DNA from: Roseomonas mucosa ATCC BAA-692
GTDB lineage: Bacteria; Pseudomonadota; Alphaproteobacteria; Acetobacterales; Acetobacteraceae
Reading direction: 5' to 3'
Assembly: GCF_000622225.1 (NCBI RefSeq)
Contig: NZ_JHWD01000030.1
Coordinates: forward strand, 1 to 39,294
DNA: 39,294 bases
In this document: piece by piece, positions 1 through 7,488 of the stretch
Numbering within the stretch: the first letter of the stretch is position 1
How the letters are laid out: each line of letters begins with the position of its first letter
Notes under the pieces: generated by a model
What the model was told of the DNA's origin: nothing
What the model saw: only the letters and a program-made list of their open reading frames with translations
The model's database searches: none
Position numbers and translations under genes: made by a program

Positions 1-89
1 CGGCTCAATCGCCGCCCAGAGATCATCAGAAACCAAAGGCTTCGCCATGCCCACAGAAACGCATCATACCGGGTTTAGTTAGGCGCTCT
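1..89 (-). mobile_element. IS5-family element, right end only (terminal repeat of the window)
   Basis: These 89 bases are identical to positions 39206-39294. They hold the terminal inverted repeat (GTTAGGCGCTC ending at 88) and, on the minus strand, the first codons of the transposase (MAKPLVSDD). The copy is partial only because the window starts here. Either the molecule is circular and this is the same IS as at the far end, or two IS copies bound a linear contig. Bases 89-91 (TAA) match the three bases left of the complete copy (38439-38441), as a target duplication would. Confidence 0.9.
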
Positions 90-422
90 AAGGCCCTCAC
101 TATGCGCCGCCCGGCGCCAGGGCTGATCCACCATGCCGATCGCGGCAGCCAGTACTGCTCCGCCGACTACCAGGCGGAACTCCGAAAGCACGGTATCCTG
201 ATCTCGAGGACGGGCAAGGGAAATTGCTACGATAACGCCATGGTCGAGACCCTCTTCAAGACGCTGAAGTCGGAACTCGTCTGGCGCACCATGTTCGAAA
301 CACGCCAGGATGCCGAGCAGGCCATCGGCCGCACCATCGATGGTTTCTACACCCCTGTCCGGCGCCACTCCGCGCTCGACTTCACAAGCCCGGCCCAGTT
401 CGAGAAGATGGCCGCCAACTGA
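90..422 (+). pseudogene. IS3-family transposase OrfB, C-terminal fragment
   Basis: The reading frame is open from the IS5 junction to the stop at 422 and encodes the last ~110 residues of an IS3-type integrase (rve) domain. It keeps the second catalytic Asp in HHADRGSQYCS and the catalytic Glu in NAMVETLFKTLKSE, followed by the RRHSALDFTSPAQFE tail usual for this family. The N-terminal two thirds, OrfA and the left end are missing, because the IS5-family element interrupts the gene at 89/90. It should be inactive. A possible right end of the element lies in the ~25 bases around 435-460, but I could not pair it with a left end. Confidence 0.85.
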
Positions 423-489
423 TCCAACACCTCTCCACTAAACCGAAGCAAGTCCAGCGGCCACAAAAGCTGCAACAGAGGCAGGACGA

Positions 490-1470
490 TCAAGCCTGCA
501 CCAGGAACCTCCGCTGGACTTCGCTTCCTCTGATGATGTCCAGAATGTTCCGTGCGGTCATCAGTGAAACCTCCCGCCGAGCTTCGGCCGTGACACCGGC
601 GCAGTGCGGCGAAACCAACACGTTTGGCAACGACCAAAGAGGGTTGTCCTTTGCCGGTGGCTCGCTTGCAAAGCTGTCGAGCCCAGCGGCAGCGATCCTC
701 CCATCACGCAGGGCCGCGAGTAGCGCAGCCTCATCCACCACTTCGCCACGCGCTGTGTTCACCAGGATCGCGCCCGGCTTCATGAGGCCGAACTGGCGCT
801 CACCAATCAGGCCTTCTGTTTCACGGGTGAGAGGACAGTGAAGGCTAACAATGTCGCTTTGTGCGAGCAAGTCGTCGATAGTCGTCGCGCGGTCAATGCC
901 TGCTGTGAAGGCATCGTCTCCCGCGAATGGATCGTAAGCTTGGACATTCATGCCGAGGGGCTGAACGAAACCGGCGAGATAGCGCCCGATCATCCCAAGG
1001 CCGATCAGGCCGAGCCTGCGACCACGCAGTTCGAAGCCGACATAGTTCTTCTTGTCCCAACCGCCAGCGCGCACATAGGCATCCTGATTGCGGAGGTCCT
1101 TCGCAAGCGCCAGGATCATGGCCAGCGCGTGTTCCGCCACCGAATGCGCGTTGGCGCCCACGGCGGCCAGGACGGGAATGCCGAGCGACTTTGCGGCAGC
1201 GACATCGATGTCATTCGTGCCGGCACCATGCTTGGCAATCACCTTCAGCGACGGTGTCGCCTTCATGATGTCCTCATCGACCCGCTCTATAAGGCGCACG
1301 ACGATGGCGCTGGCTTGTGTTTTCACAAGCAATGCCTTGACGGCGTCCTTCGCAGGGTAAGGATCCGTGCTGACCACGTCCAAACCGGCATCACGGAGAA
1401 TTTTCTCTCCTTCCGGCGCCATGGGACCTCCCAGGCTTACGACAGTGTGCGTCATCAATCGAAGATCCAT
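490..1470 (-). CDS. D-2-hydroxyacid dehydrogenase (phosphoglycerate dehydrogenase-like)
   Basis: A 326-aa NAD-dependent D-2-hydroxyacid dehydrogenase, which interconverts a 2-hydroxy acid and the 2-oxo acid in the cytoplasm. The Rossmann motif is GLIGLGMIGRYLAG. The catalytic Arg is in NTARGEVVDEAALL, the Glu in GLDSFASEPP and the His in SPHCAGVTAE, so the active site is complete. There is no ACT regulatory domain, so it is the short form; a biosynthetic SerA role is unlikely. A second possible start is the Met at 1455; neither start has a strong Shine-Dalgarno. It is the last gene of the minus-strand cluster running down from 5990, separated from the DapA-family gene by a decayed stretch. 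The context suggests catabolism of a sugar acid or hydroxy acid, but the substrate cannot be read from sequence. Confidence 0.85.
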   Translation of the reverse strand: MDLRLMTHTVVSLGGPMAPEGEKILRDAGLDVVSTDPYPAKDAVKALLVKTQASAIVVRLIERVDEDIMKATPSLKVIAKHGAGTNDIDVAAAKSLGIPVLAAVGANAHSVAEHALAMILALAKDLRNQDAYVRAGGWDKKNYVGFELRGRRLGLIGLGMIGRYLAGFVQPLGMNVQAYDPFAGDDAFTAGIDRATTIDDLLAQSDIVSLHCPLTRETEGLIGERQFGLMKPGAILVNTARGEVVDEAALLAALRDGRIAAAGLDSFASEPPAKDNPLWSLPNVLVSPHCAGVTAEARREVSLMTARNILDIIRGSEVQRRFLVQA

Positions 1471-1511
1471 GCTTGGGGAAACGGCGATACGTCCGCTTCT
1501 ATGTTGCCTGA

Positions 1512-1803
1512 TCAGGTGGGGATCTGTACCGGATTCACTTCACGCAGCAGCTGACATAGTTGAGAAGCCCGGAAGCCGGAGAGCGCCGACGCCGCCACGA
1601 ACGAGCCCGCGTACCAGATGGCCATGACGGTAACCACGAATCCGATGGCTCAGCCGAGGATCGATACCGCGTTCTCCTGTCATGTTCCTCCGTGCAGCGC
1701 CGCCGAGCTGTCATTGATCAGGAAGATCTCGCGGCCATAAGCGAGCAGGATGTCGGTTGCAGCAAAGCGCAGATACGCCGCGCAACGGCAGTGCTGCCCC
1801 TGT
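1512..1803 (-). pseudogene. decayed reading frame, possible membrane protein remnant
   Basis: Directly after the DapA-family stop, one minus-strand frame reads about 95 codons of protein-like sequence broken by two in-frame TGA codons. The first block includes YLRFAATDILLAYGREIF. The last block begins with a hydrophobic stretch (AIGFVVTVMAIWYAGSFVAA) that looks like a transmembrane helix, and ends at 1512. No start codon or family was recognised. I read it as the remnant of a transporter or membrane gene of this cluster. Although both interruptions are TGA and the replicon carries Sec machinery, I see no SECIS-like hairpin after them and do not propose Sec. Confidence 0.35.
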
Positions 1804-2694
1804 TCATTCCGTCGCTTCCGCCCACTTGCGGGAGATCGGACGGATCCTCTCTTCCACTTCGGCCGAGACCATCGCGGGGCGGCGGCTGGCGCCAACCTCA
1901 GGCATGGCGAGGGTCAGGCAGCGCTTGACCATGGTCGGCGCGAAGCCATGAGCATAGAGCTCCTTGCGCAGTTCGCTGTAGTGCGCCTGGTGCTTTCCGG
2001 CGGCCTCACTGTCCCCCTTGGAGAAGGAAGCCCAGATGGCATTCAGGGTCACGGGCGAGATGTTGCCCAAGCCCGACACACATCCCGCGGCACCATGGGT
2101 CAGACCGTGCAGCACGAGCGAGTCCGGACCGACCAGCACGTCGAAGGCATCGTGCGAACGGGCTATCTCAAGGTAGCCATCAAGGCTCTCCTGTGAGCCG
2201 GCGCTGTCCTTGATGCCAACGATGTTCGGGTGGTCGGCCAGCACGCGCACCGTCTCGGGCTGAAGGGTGTTCCCGGTGCGCGCGGGAAGGTTGTACAGAT
2301 AGATGGGCTTCGTCAGCGCATCGGCGACATCACGATAATGCGCGATCAGCTCATCCTGGCTACAGGCGAGGATCGAGGGCGTGATGACCGAGAGCGCCTT
2401 GACATCAAGCTTCTCGATCTTCCTGCCAAGGAGGATGGTCTGGCTCGTTGAGACCTCGCCGATATGCGCCAGAACCGGCACTGCGCCCCCGGCGGCTTCC
2501 ACGCAGAGCTCGGCGACCCGGACCTTCTCGTCAAAGGAGAGCGCATAGAATTCACCGTTGGTGCCGGCGCAGAAGACGCCATTACCGGCGGCGACCTGCC
2601 GCTTTACCTGACGGCGCAGCGCATCGGCATTGATGGTTTCGTCCTGGTTGAACGGAGTAACGATGGCCACGCAAGGGCCCGTGATCTTCGCCAT
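1804..2694 (-). CDS. DapA / N-acetylneuraminate lyase family aldolase or dehydratase
   Basis: A 296-aa class I aldolase-superfamily (TIM barrel, Schiff base) protein of normal family length. The Schiff-base Lys is in VGIKDSAGS, the Tyr in YLYNLPARTG, and the GTNGE loop replaces the GTTGE of true dihydrodipicolinate synthase. Members of this family act on 2-keto-3-deoxy sugar acids, sialic acid, 4-hydroxy-2-oxoglutarate or pyrroline-4-hydroxy-2-carboxylate as well as on aspartate semialdehyde. The catabolic neighbours (lactonase, Fe-ADH, hydroxyacid dehydrogenase, Bug receptor) argue for a sugar-acid or hydroxy-acid substrate rather than lysine synthesis. Since hydroxyproline genes occur on the same replicon, a pyrroline-4-hydroxy-2-carboxylate deaminase role is an open but unproven alternative. 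Confidence 0.85.
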   Translation of the reverse strand: MAKITGPCVAIVTPFNQDETINADALRRQVKRQVAAGNGVFCAGTNGEFYALSFDEKVRVAELCVEAAGGAVPVLAHIGEVSTSQTILLGRKIEKLDVKALSVITPSILACSQDELIAHYRDVADALTKPIYLYNLPARTGNTLQPETVRVLADHPNIVGIKDSAGSQESLDGYLEIARSHDAFDVLVGPDSLVLHGLTHGAAGCVSGLGNISPVTLNAIWASFSKGDSEAAGKHQAHYSELRKELYAHGFAPTMVKRCLTLAMPEVGASRRPAMVSAEVEERIRPISRKWAEATE

Positions 2695-2729
2695 AAGGGG
2701 AACTCCTGTTCCGTGCGCGTCGCGTTGCT

Positions 2730-3860
2730 TCAGAAGGCGGTGCGATAAAGGGTGAGGATGTCCTCGCGGCTCATGTCGCGCGGATTGTTATCGAGAAGCC
2801 GGCGGATGGCATGCGCCTCGGTCGCCATGGTCTCCAGATCCTCCTCGGGCACGCCCAGGCGGGAAAGGCGCATCTCGATACCGAGACCGGCGCAGAAGCC
2901 ATAGGTGGCGCCGCGCACGGATGCCTCGTCAGTGGCAGTGGGCAGACCCAGTGCTTCCAGTACAAGCGCGGTCTTCCCTGCCGTCGCCGGCGCGTTGAAG
3001 GCCAGGGTGTGGGGGAAGATCACCGCGCAGGCCAGGCCGTGCGCGACGTGGTGCCGCGTTCCCAATGGGTAGGCGACCGCATGGCCCGCCGTGGTGTTCA
3101 CCGGGCCCAGGCAGAAGCCGCCGTAGAGCGAGGCAACGGAAAGACCGGCGCGCGCCTCCTTGTCCGAGCCGTCGGCCACGGCCCGCCCGAGGTAGCGGCC
3201 GACGAGACGGATACCCTCCAGAGCGTAGAGGTCGATCAGCGGATGGGCCTTCTTGTTGGTGAAGGCCTCCACGCAGTGCGCCATGGCGTCCACGCCGGTG
3301 GCAGCGGTCACCGCGGCCGGAACCGTCAGCGTCAGATCTGGGTCAACCACGGCCAGATCGGCCAGCATATGCAGGCTCTGCACAGCCAGCTTGTTCTGCG
3401 TCACCGGATCGGTGACCAGCGCCCGGATGCCGCCCTCGCTGCCGGTGCCGGAGGTGGTGGGCACCTGGATCAGCGCGCAGGCGCGGCCGTCCACCTTGTC
3501 CGGTCCCACCACCTCGGGCAGTGTCTGGGCACTGCCGGTCAGCACCGCCACCAGCTTCGCGAGGTCCATGGCGCTGCCACCGCCGAAGCCCACCACGAGG
3601 TCCGGCTTCACCCTCGCCGCCATGGCCAGTGCCTTGTCGAGGTTCGCGACGTCCGGCTCGGGTTTCACCTCGCCGAAGACATGCACGTCGCCCGGTAGTT
3701 CCAGCACGTCCGTGCGGCCGGCATTGAAGGCGTCGGAGATGACAAGGGCGCAGCGCAGCCCCCGCGCCTTGGCCCAGCGCCCAGCGGCGGAAACAGTGCC
3801 AGAACCGAATTCGATCGTCTCGGGACGGATCAGGCCGATCGGGTTCGTCAGGTTTAGCAT
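2730..3860 (-). CDS. iron-containing (group III) alcohol dehydrogenase
   Basis: A 376-aa Fe-ADH-family enzyme, likely oxidising an alcohol or reducing an aldehyde with NAD(P). The nucleotide-binding GFGGGSAMDLAK loop is present, followed by the metal ligands in TGVDAMAHCVEAF and the family signature GHAVAYPLGTRHHVAHG. Length and domain order are normal. Related proteins include lactaldehyde, maleylacetate and 4-hydroxybutyrate dehydrogenases; sequence alone does not decide. It is 35 bases upstream of the DapA-family gene in the same direction and probably in one transcript with the lactonase. Maleylacetate reductase is a reasonable alternative, given the aromatic-acid genes elsewhere on the replicon. 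Confidence 0.88.
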   Translation of the reverse strand: MLNLTNPIGLIRPETIEFGSGTVSAAGRWAKARGLRCALVISDAFNAGRTDVLELPGDVHVFGEVKPEPDVANLDKALAMAARVKPDLVVGFGGGSAMDLAKLVAVLTGSAQTLPEVVGPDKVDGRACALIQVPTTSGTGSEGGIRALVTDPVTQNKLAVQSLHMLADLAVVDPDLTLTVPAAVTAATGVDAMAHCVEAFTNKKAHPLIDLYALEGIRLVGRYLGRAVADGSDKEARAGLSVASLYGGFCLGPVNTTAGHAVAYPLGTRHHVAHGLACAVIFPHTLAFNAPATAGKTALVLEALGLPTATDEASVRGATYGFCAGLGIEMRLSRLGVPEEDLETMATEAHAIRRLLDNNPRDMSREDILTLYRTAF

Positions 3861-3897
3861 GCGGCGGTTCCTCGGGAAACTGGAAGCGGGCTGGCCA

Positions 3898-4917
3898 TCA
3901 ACTGTAGGGGGTGCCCTGCGCGTTCACGTAAACGGCGTAGAGGGACTTGCTGGCTGCCATGAAGAGGCGGTTGCGGTGCCGGCCACCGAAGGCAAGGTTG
4001 GCGCAACGCTCGGGCAGATGGATATGTCCGATCGGTTGCCCGCCCTTGTTGAAGACGCGAACCCCGTCCATGGCTTCCCCCATTCCCCAGCCGCACCAGA
4101 GGTTTCCTTCAACATCGACCCGGAAGCCGTCCGGCCTCTCACCCGCCTTGGCCTGGATGAAGACGCGATTGTTCGCGAGTTTCGTTCCATCCTCGATGAC
4201 GTCAAAGACGCGGATGACGCGGGGATTGGCAGATGCCTCGACCACGTAGAGGAGCTTCTCATCGGGCGAGAAGGCCAGGCCGTTCGGTCGTCCCACCTCG
4301 TTGCTCACCACGGAGAGCTGCCCGGTACGTCCATCAACGCGGTAGATGTTCGTGGGCAGCTCAGGCTCGGCTTTCTCGCCTTCATAGAATCCGAGAATCC
4401 CGAAGGGTGGGTCAGTGAACCAGATGGAGCCATCGGACTTCACGACGATGTCGTTGGGCGAGTTCAGCCGCTTGCCGTCGTGGCGATCGGCAATCACCGT
4501 GATGCTTCCGTCCGGCTCGGTGCGGGTCACGCGGCGTCCGCCATGTTCGCATGTGACCAGGCGCCCCTGCCGGTCGCGCGTGTTGCCGTTCGAGAAGCCG
4601 GCAGGCCTGCGGAACTCGTCGACTGTCCCGGTTGTCTCGTGCCAGCGCAGCAGGCGGTCGTTCGGAATGTCGGACCAGATCAGGCAACGTTGATCGCCGA
4701 GCCAGACCGGCCCTTCGCTCCACCGCGCCCCGGTCCAAAGCTGCTCCACTGCCGCGGCATCCAGCCGGTACTTTGCGAAGGAGGCGTCGAGGTTCTCGAA
4801 CGCGGCCTCGGGGTAGCGCTGGATACTTTCCCAGCGCGCCAAGGCAGGTCGGCTGACGAGCGCCGCGCATCCTCCCGCGGCAAGAGTAAGCAGACCCCGA
4901 CGATGGGCTTCGATCAT
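3898..4917 (-). CDS. SMP-30/gluconolactonase family protein, exported
   Basis: A 339-aa six-bladed beta-propeller lactonase of the SMP-30/LRE family. The start at 4917 is chosen because an AGGAAA ribosome site precedes it and the N-terminus then reads as a signal peptide (HRRGLLTLAAGGCAALVS, Tat-like twin Arg). Typical blade motifs follow: SEGPVW, GFSNGNTRDRQGRLVTCEHG, LNSPNDIVVKSDGSIWFTDP, GRPNGLAFSPDEKLLYV. Family members hydrolyse sugar or aromatic lactones in a metal-dependent way, here probably in the periplasm. It lies between the Bug receptor and the Fe-ADH in the same orientation, consistent with periplasmic processing of the substrate taken up by the system. Confidence 0.87.
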   Translation of the reverse strand: MIEAHRRGLLTLAAGGCAALVSRPALARWESIQRYPEAAFENLDASFAKYRLDAAAVEQLWTGARWSEGPVWLGDQRCLIWSDIPNDRLLRWHETTGTVDEFRRPAGFSNGNTRDRQGRLVTCEHGGRRVTRTEPDGSITVIADRHDGKRLNSPNDIVVKSDGSIWFTDPPFGILGFYEGEKAEPELPTNIYRVDGRTGQLSVVSNEVGRPNGLAFSPDEKLLYVVEASANPRVIRVFDVIEDGTKLANNRVFIQAKAGERPDGFRVDVEGNLWCGWGMGEAMDGVRVFNKGGQPIGHIHLPERCANLAFGGRHRNRLFMAASKSLYAVYVNAQGTPYS

Positions 4918-5009
4918 GGTTTCCTGCTCCGCTTGGCCATTGCCGGAATCGGCGTTCCATCGGGCAACGCCTGCCGGCGCTGCGGTGCTCCCGGGAATTG
5001 CCCGGCTCC

Positions 5010-5990
5010 TCAATCAGCCTGCGCGCCCGAGGCCTCGATGAGCTGACGCCACATCGGACGCTCGCGCGCCGCTCGCTCCGCGGCCTGGGCGGGTGTGCTC
5101 CAGATCGGCTTGGCGCCGACCTTCAGGAAGCGTTCCGCCTGTACCGGATCATCCACCACCTGCTTCAAGGCCAGGCCGAACTTCTCCACGATCGCGTCCG
5201 GCGTGCCGGCTGGCGCAACGAAGCCGCCCCAGACCGTGACGACGAAATTGTCCAGACCTGCCTGTCCCATGGTGGGAACCTCCGGCAGAGCCGGCCAGCG
5301 CTCAGCCGAGGTTACGGCGAGCGCGCGCATCTGCCCGCTCTGCACCAACGACAGATAAGAGGCCACGCCGTCCAACGCGAAGTCCACGTCACCGCTCATC
5401 AGAGCCGGAATGGTCTGGGCTGCACCGCGAAAAGGCACGTGAACCGCCTCCACGCCAATGCGGTTGAACAACATGGCAGATGAAAGGTGCGTCGTCGTAC
5501 CAACGCCGGTGGAACCATAGGTGATGCCGCCCTTCTTGGCCCTGGCCCATGCGATGAACTCGGCAAGTGTCTTGGCCTGCACCTTGCCCGGCGCCACCAC
5601 TGCGATGTTGGGGAACTCCCAGCCTAACGCGACCGGGCGGAGATCCTTCTCGACATCGTAGGGTACGTTTCGGTACAGAAACTGGTTGATGGAGAAGTTG
5701 CTTACCGTTGCTGCGCCGAAAGTGGCTCCGTCCGAAGGCGACTTCGCCACCACATCGATGCCGATATTGCCGCTGGCGCCGGCCCGGTTGTCGATCACCA
5801 CGGGCTGACCGAGGGTCTTGCTGGCTTGCTCGGCATAGAGCCTGGCGAGCACGTCCGTCGCCCCGCCCGGCGGGTAGGGAACGATCAAACGGATTGGCCG
5901 CTCCGGCCAGGGCTTCTGGGCCCGGATCACGGAGGGGGATGCCATGATGGTGGAGCCCAGGACGGTGCCGAGCAGGGTGCGACGGTTCAT
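5010..5990 (-). CDS. tripartite tricarboxylate transporter receptor (Bug/TctC family)
   Basis: A 326-aa periplasmic solute-binding protein of the Bug/TctC family. It has an N-terminal signal (NRRTLLGTVLGSTIMASPSV) and the hallmarks WPERPIRLIVPYPPGGATDVLAR and VVIDNRAGASGNIG that form the carboxylate-binding pocket. An AGGAAA site precedes the ATG. It is the first gene of the minus-strand cluster 5990-490. No tctA or tctB membrane partner occurs in the window, so it either borrows a permease encoded elsewhere or is a sensor-type Bug protein. The ligand is probably an organic acid processed by the downstream lactonase and dehydrogenases. Confidence 0.9.
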   Translation of the reverse strand: MNRRTLLGTVLGSTIMASPSVIRAQKPWPERPIRLIVPYPPGGATDVLARLYAEQASKTLGQPVVIDNRAGASGNIGIDVVAKSPSDGATFGAATVSNFSINQFLYRNVPYDVEKDLRPVALGWEFPNIAVVAPGKVQAKTLAEFIAWARAKKGGITYGSTGVGTTTHLSSAMLFNRIGVEAVHVPFRGAAQTIPALMSGDVDFALDGVASYLSLVQSGQMRALAVTSAERWPALPEVPTMGQAGLDNFVVTVWGGFVAPAGTPDAIVEKFGLALKQVVDDPVQAERFLKVGAKPIWSTPAQAAERAARERPMWRQLIEASGAQAD

Positions 5991-6299
5991 GGGGGGTGTT
6001 TCCTCTGTTCTTGTTCGTGTTTCAGGCTCTGGAGCAGGCTTGTCAGTTTTTCGCGGACCGCGTCGGCCGGCAAAGCCAGATGCTGTCCATGTCCGAGAGC
6101 GGAGTACAAGTCGAAGGGTAAACTGCGCGAATCGCGCATCTCATGGCATGACCATGTGGAATGCACAGAGCAACGGCAATGCTTGCGCCGACAGAGCGCC
6201 GTTTTCTTGACTTCTTTGAGAGATGGCCGTCCACACGTGCGCTTCCACCTGTCCAGGGTGTTACGGTGGCTTCTTCTATCATTTATATGCACAAAACAC

Positions 6300-6313
6300 G
6301 CAATGATAATTGC
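6300..6313. promoter_or_regulatory. possible operator/promoter region of the Bug-receptor cluster
   Basis: A short inverted repeat (GCAAT, 4-base spacer, ATTGC) sits in an unusually AT-rich patch (about 6275-6345) of an otherwise GC-rich window, some 310 bases upstream of the first gene of the minus-strand cluster. The placement and base composition suggest a promoter and regulator site. No regulator gene lies next to it, so the assignment is weak. Confidence 0.25.
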
Positions 6314-6439
6314 TCAAAATGGACAAAAAATTTCATCCGACCGTGCAGCCGCCATGATGCCCATGACCGGACCGCCTCCCTCCTGAACTCCTCCACCCGC
6401 CCCCATCGGCTGGCCGTTCCGTCGTGCCTTCCACTTCTC

Positions 6440-6630
6440 CCCGGAAGGATGTCCGCCAGTATCCTGGCCGATGTGGTGTGCCCGGTCGCTGACTGATCCT
6501 CGAGCGCCGGGTTCCGCCACGGATCGGCGGCTGTCAGGTTCAGGCCCACGCTGCCGGCCTTGAGGCTGATCAGGAAGATGCCATCGGCAGGAACAGCCTT
6601 GGAGGCATTACGGGTTCTTCCCGCCCTGCC
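6440..6630 (-). pseudogene. SNF2-type helicase C-terminal remnant
   Basis: On the minus strand a fragment reads [21 protein letters not shown] followed at once by [10 protein letters not shown], and then, in another frame, DRAHHIGQD. These are helicase motifs V and VI of Snf2/DEAD-like ATPases. The ~8 residues that normally separate the first two are deleted, and a frameshift lies between the second and third. There is no start, no ATPase N-terminal lobe, and a stop closely precedes the fragment. It is a dead relic. The remaining sequence from 5991 to 6995 holds no gene I can support; short open frames there have no recognisable features. Confidence 0.7.
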
Positions 6631-6995
6631 CTAGCCACGCTGGCACTGCCACGGTTTGCCGGTCAGGACCGGTAATGATACAGCCTCGCACCCTCGAAAC
6701 GCCCGAGGCCGGGACATGGCGCCGCGCAGAGGTCGCGCCTCCTTGGGACTACGACATCGAGAACCTACGTGCTGGGCTTCAGGTACGTTTCGGACGGGCG
6801 TTATTATCGGTTAGCTTCGGACACCGGTTTTTCGATCCTGCCGTACTGTCAGAAGGCCAGGATTCCGTTATTGAGTGGTCTGATGCTTTGTCCGTGCACC
6901 GCGATCGTTGACCTACGGACCTGAATGTTCCCGTGGATCTTCCCGAAAGCCGAAAACCTCCGCGAGACCCCAGCGCATTCCAGGCCTGACGAGAG

Positions 6996-7412
6996 ATGGA
7001 CAACAGCAGACTTCTCTCGTGGAGGTTTCCTCAACTGTCAGAGAATATGATTTGCATGCCCTCAGGCGAACGATCCGAGGCTCCAAGTGGCGCCGTCTAC
7101 GATGGCGATGGCAAGCTCGTCATGGGCAGCGGGCCTGCTTTTTCGCTCGGCCTTGTCACGGAATGCATCTTCCAGGCTGTGCTGCACAACCTGGATGAGC
7201 CTGGGAACACGATAGACGCGGGAGACCGCCTCTGGCTCCTGCCCCAGGGCTTGGTTCCCGGCGCTGCGATGCCCGAGCATGTTCTGGCCGGCCTCGCTGC
7301 CATCGTAAGAGCCGGGCGCAAGGTCGTCGTGATGGGCCACAGCACCGAGGCCGGCAACTGGGCCTGCCAGGCCATCGAGCAGGCACTCGATGCAAACCAG
7401 GGCAGCGCATAA
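6996..7412 (+). CDS. hypothetical protein, 138 aa
   Basis: An unrecognised 138-aa open frame on the plus strand, the only plausible gene between the helicase relic and the decarboxylase. It is probably cytoplasmic: no signal peptide or membrane segment is visible. The central part has regular alternating hydrophobic strands and helices, and the C-terminus contains RKVVVMGHSTEAGNWACQ followed by an amphipathic helix. That layout could be a small alpha/beta domain, but I assign no family. Upstream there is only a weak AGAG-type ribosome site. It converges with the decarboxylase gene, whose stop lies 77 bases further on. It could also be a fragment of a larger lost gene. Confidence 0.45.
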   Translation: MDNSRLLSWRFPQLSENMICMPSGERSEAPSGAVYDGDGKLVMGSGPAFSLGLVTECIFQAVLHNLDEPGNTIDAGDRLWLLPQGLVPGAAMPEHVLAGLAAIVRAGRKVVVMGHSTEAGNWACQAIEQALDANQGSA

Positions 7413-7488
7413 GCGCGCTGCGACGGCCCATGATGGCCTCGCGGCCGGGTGCCCGTGGAAGGCAGAGCGATCCTGGAACTGCGGGTCG

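Noticed and set aside
1512-1803. Selenoprotein with two Sec residues
   Set aside because: No SECIS-like stem after either TGA, no start codon and no family; decay is the simpler reading.
3253-5046. Very long plus-strand frame opposite the Fe-ADH, lactonase and start of the Bug gene
   Set aside because: Antisense shadow typical of high-GC DNA; the minus-strand genes carry complete motifs and ribosome sites.
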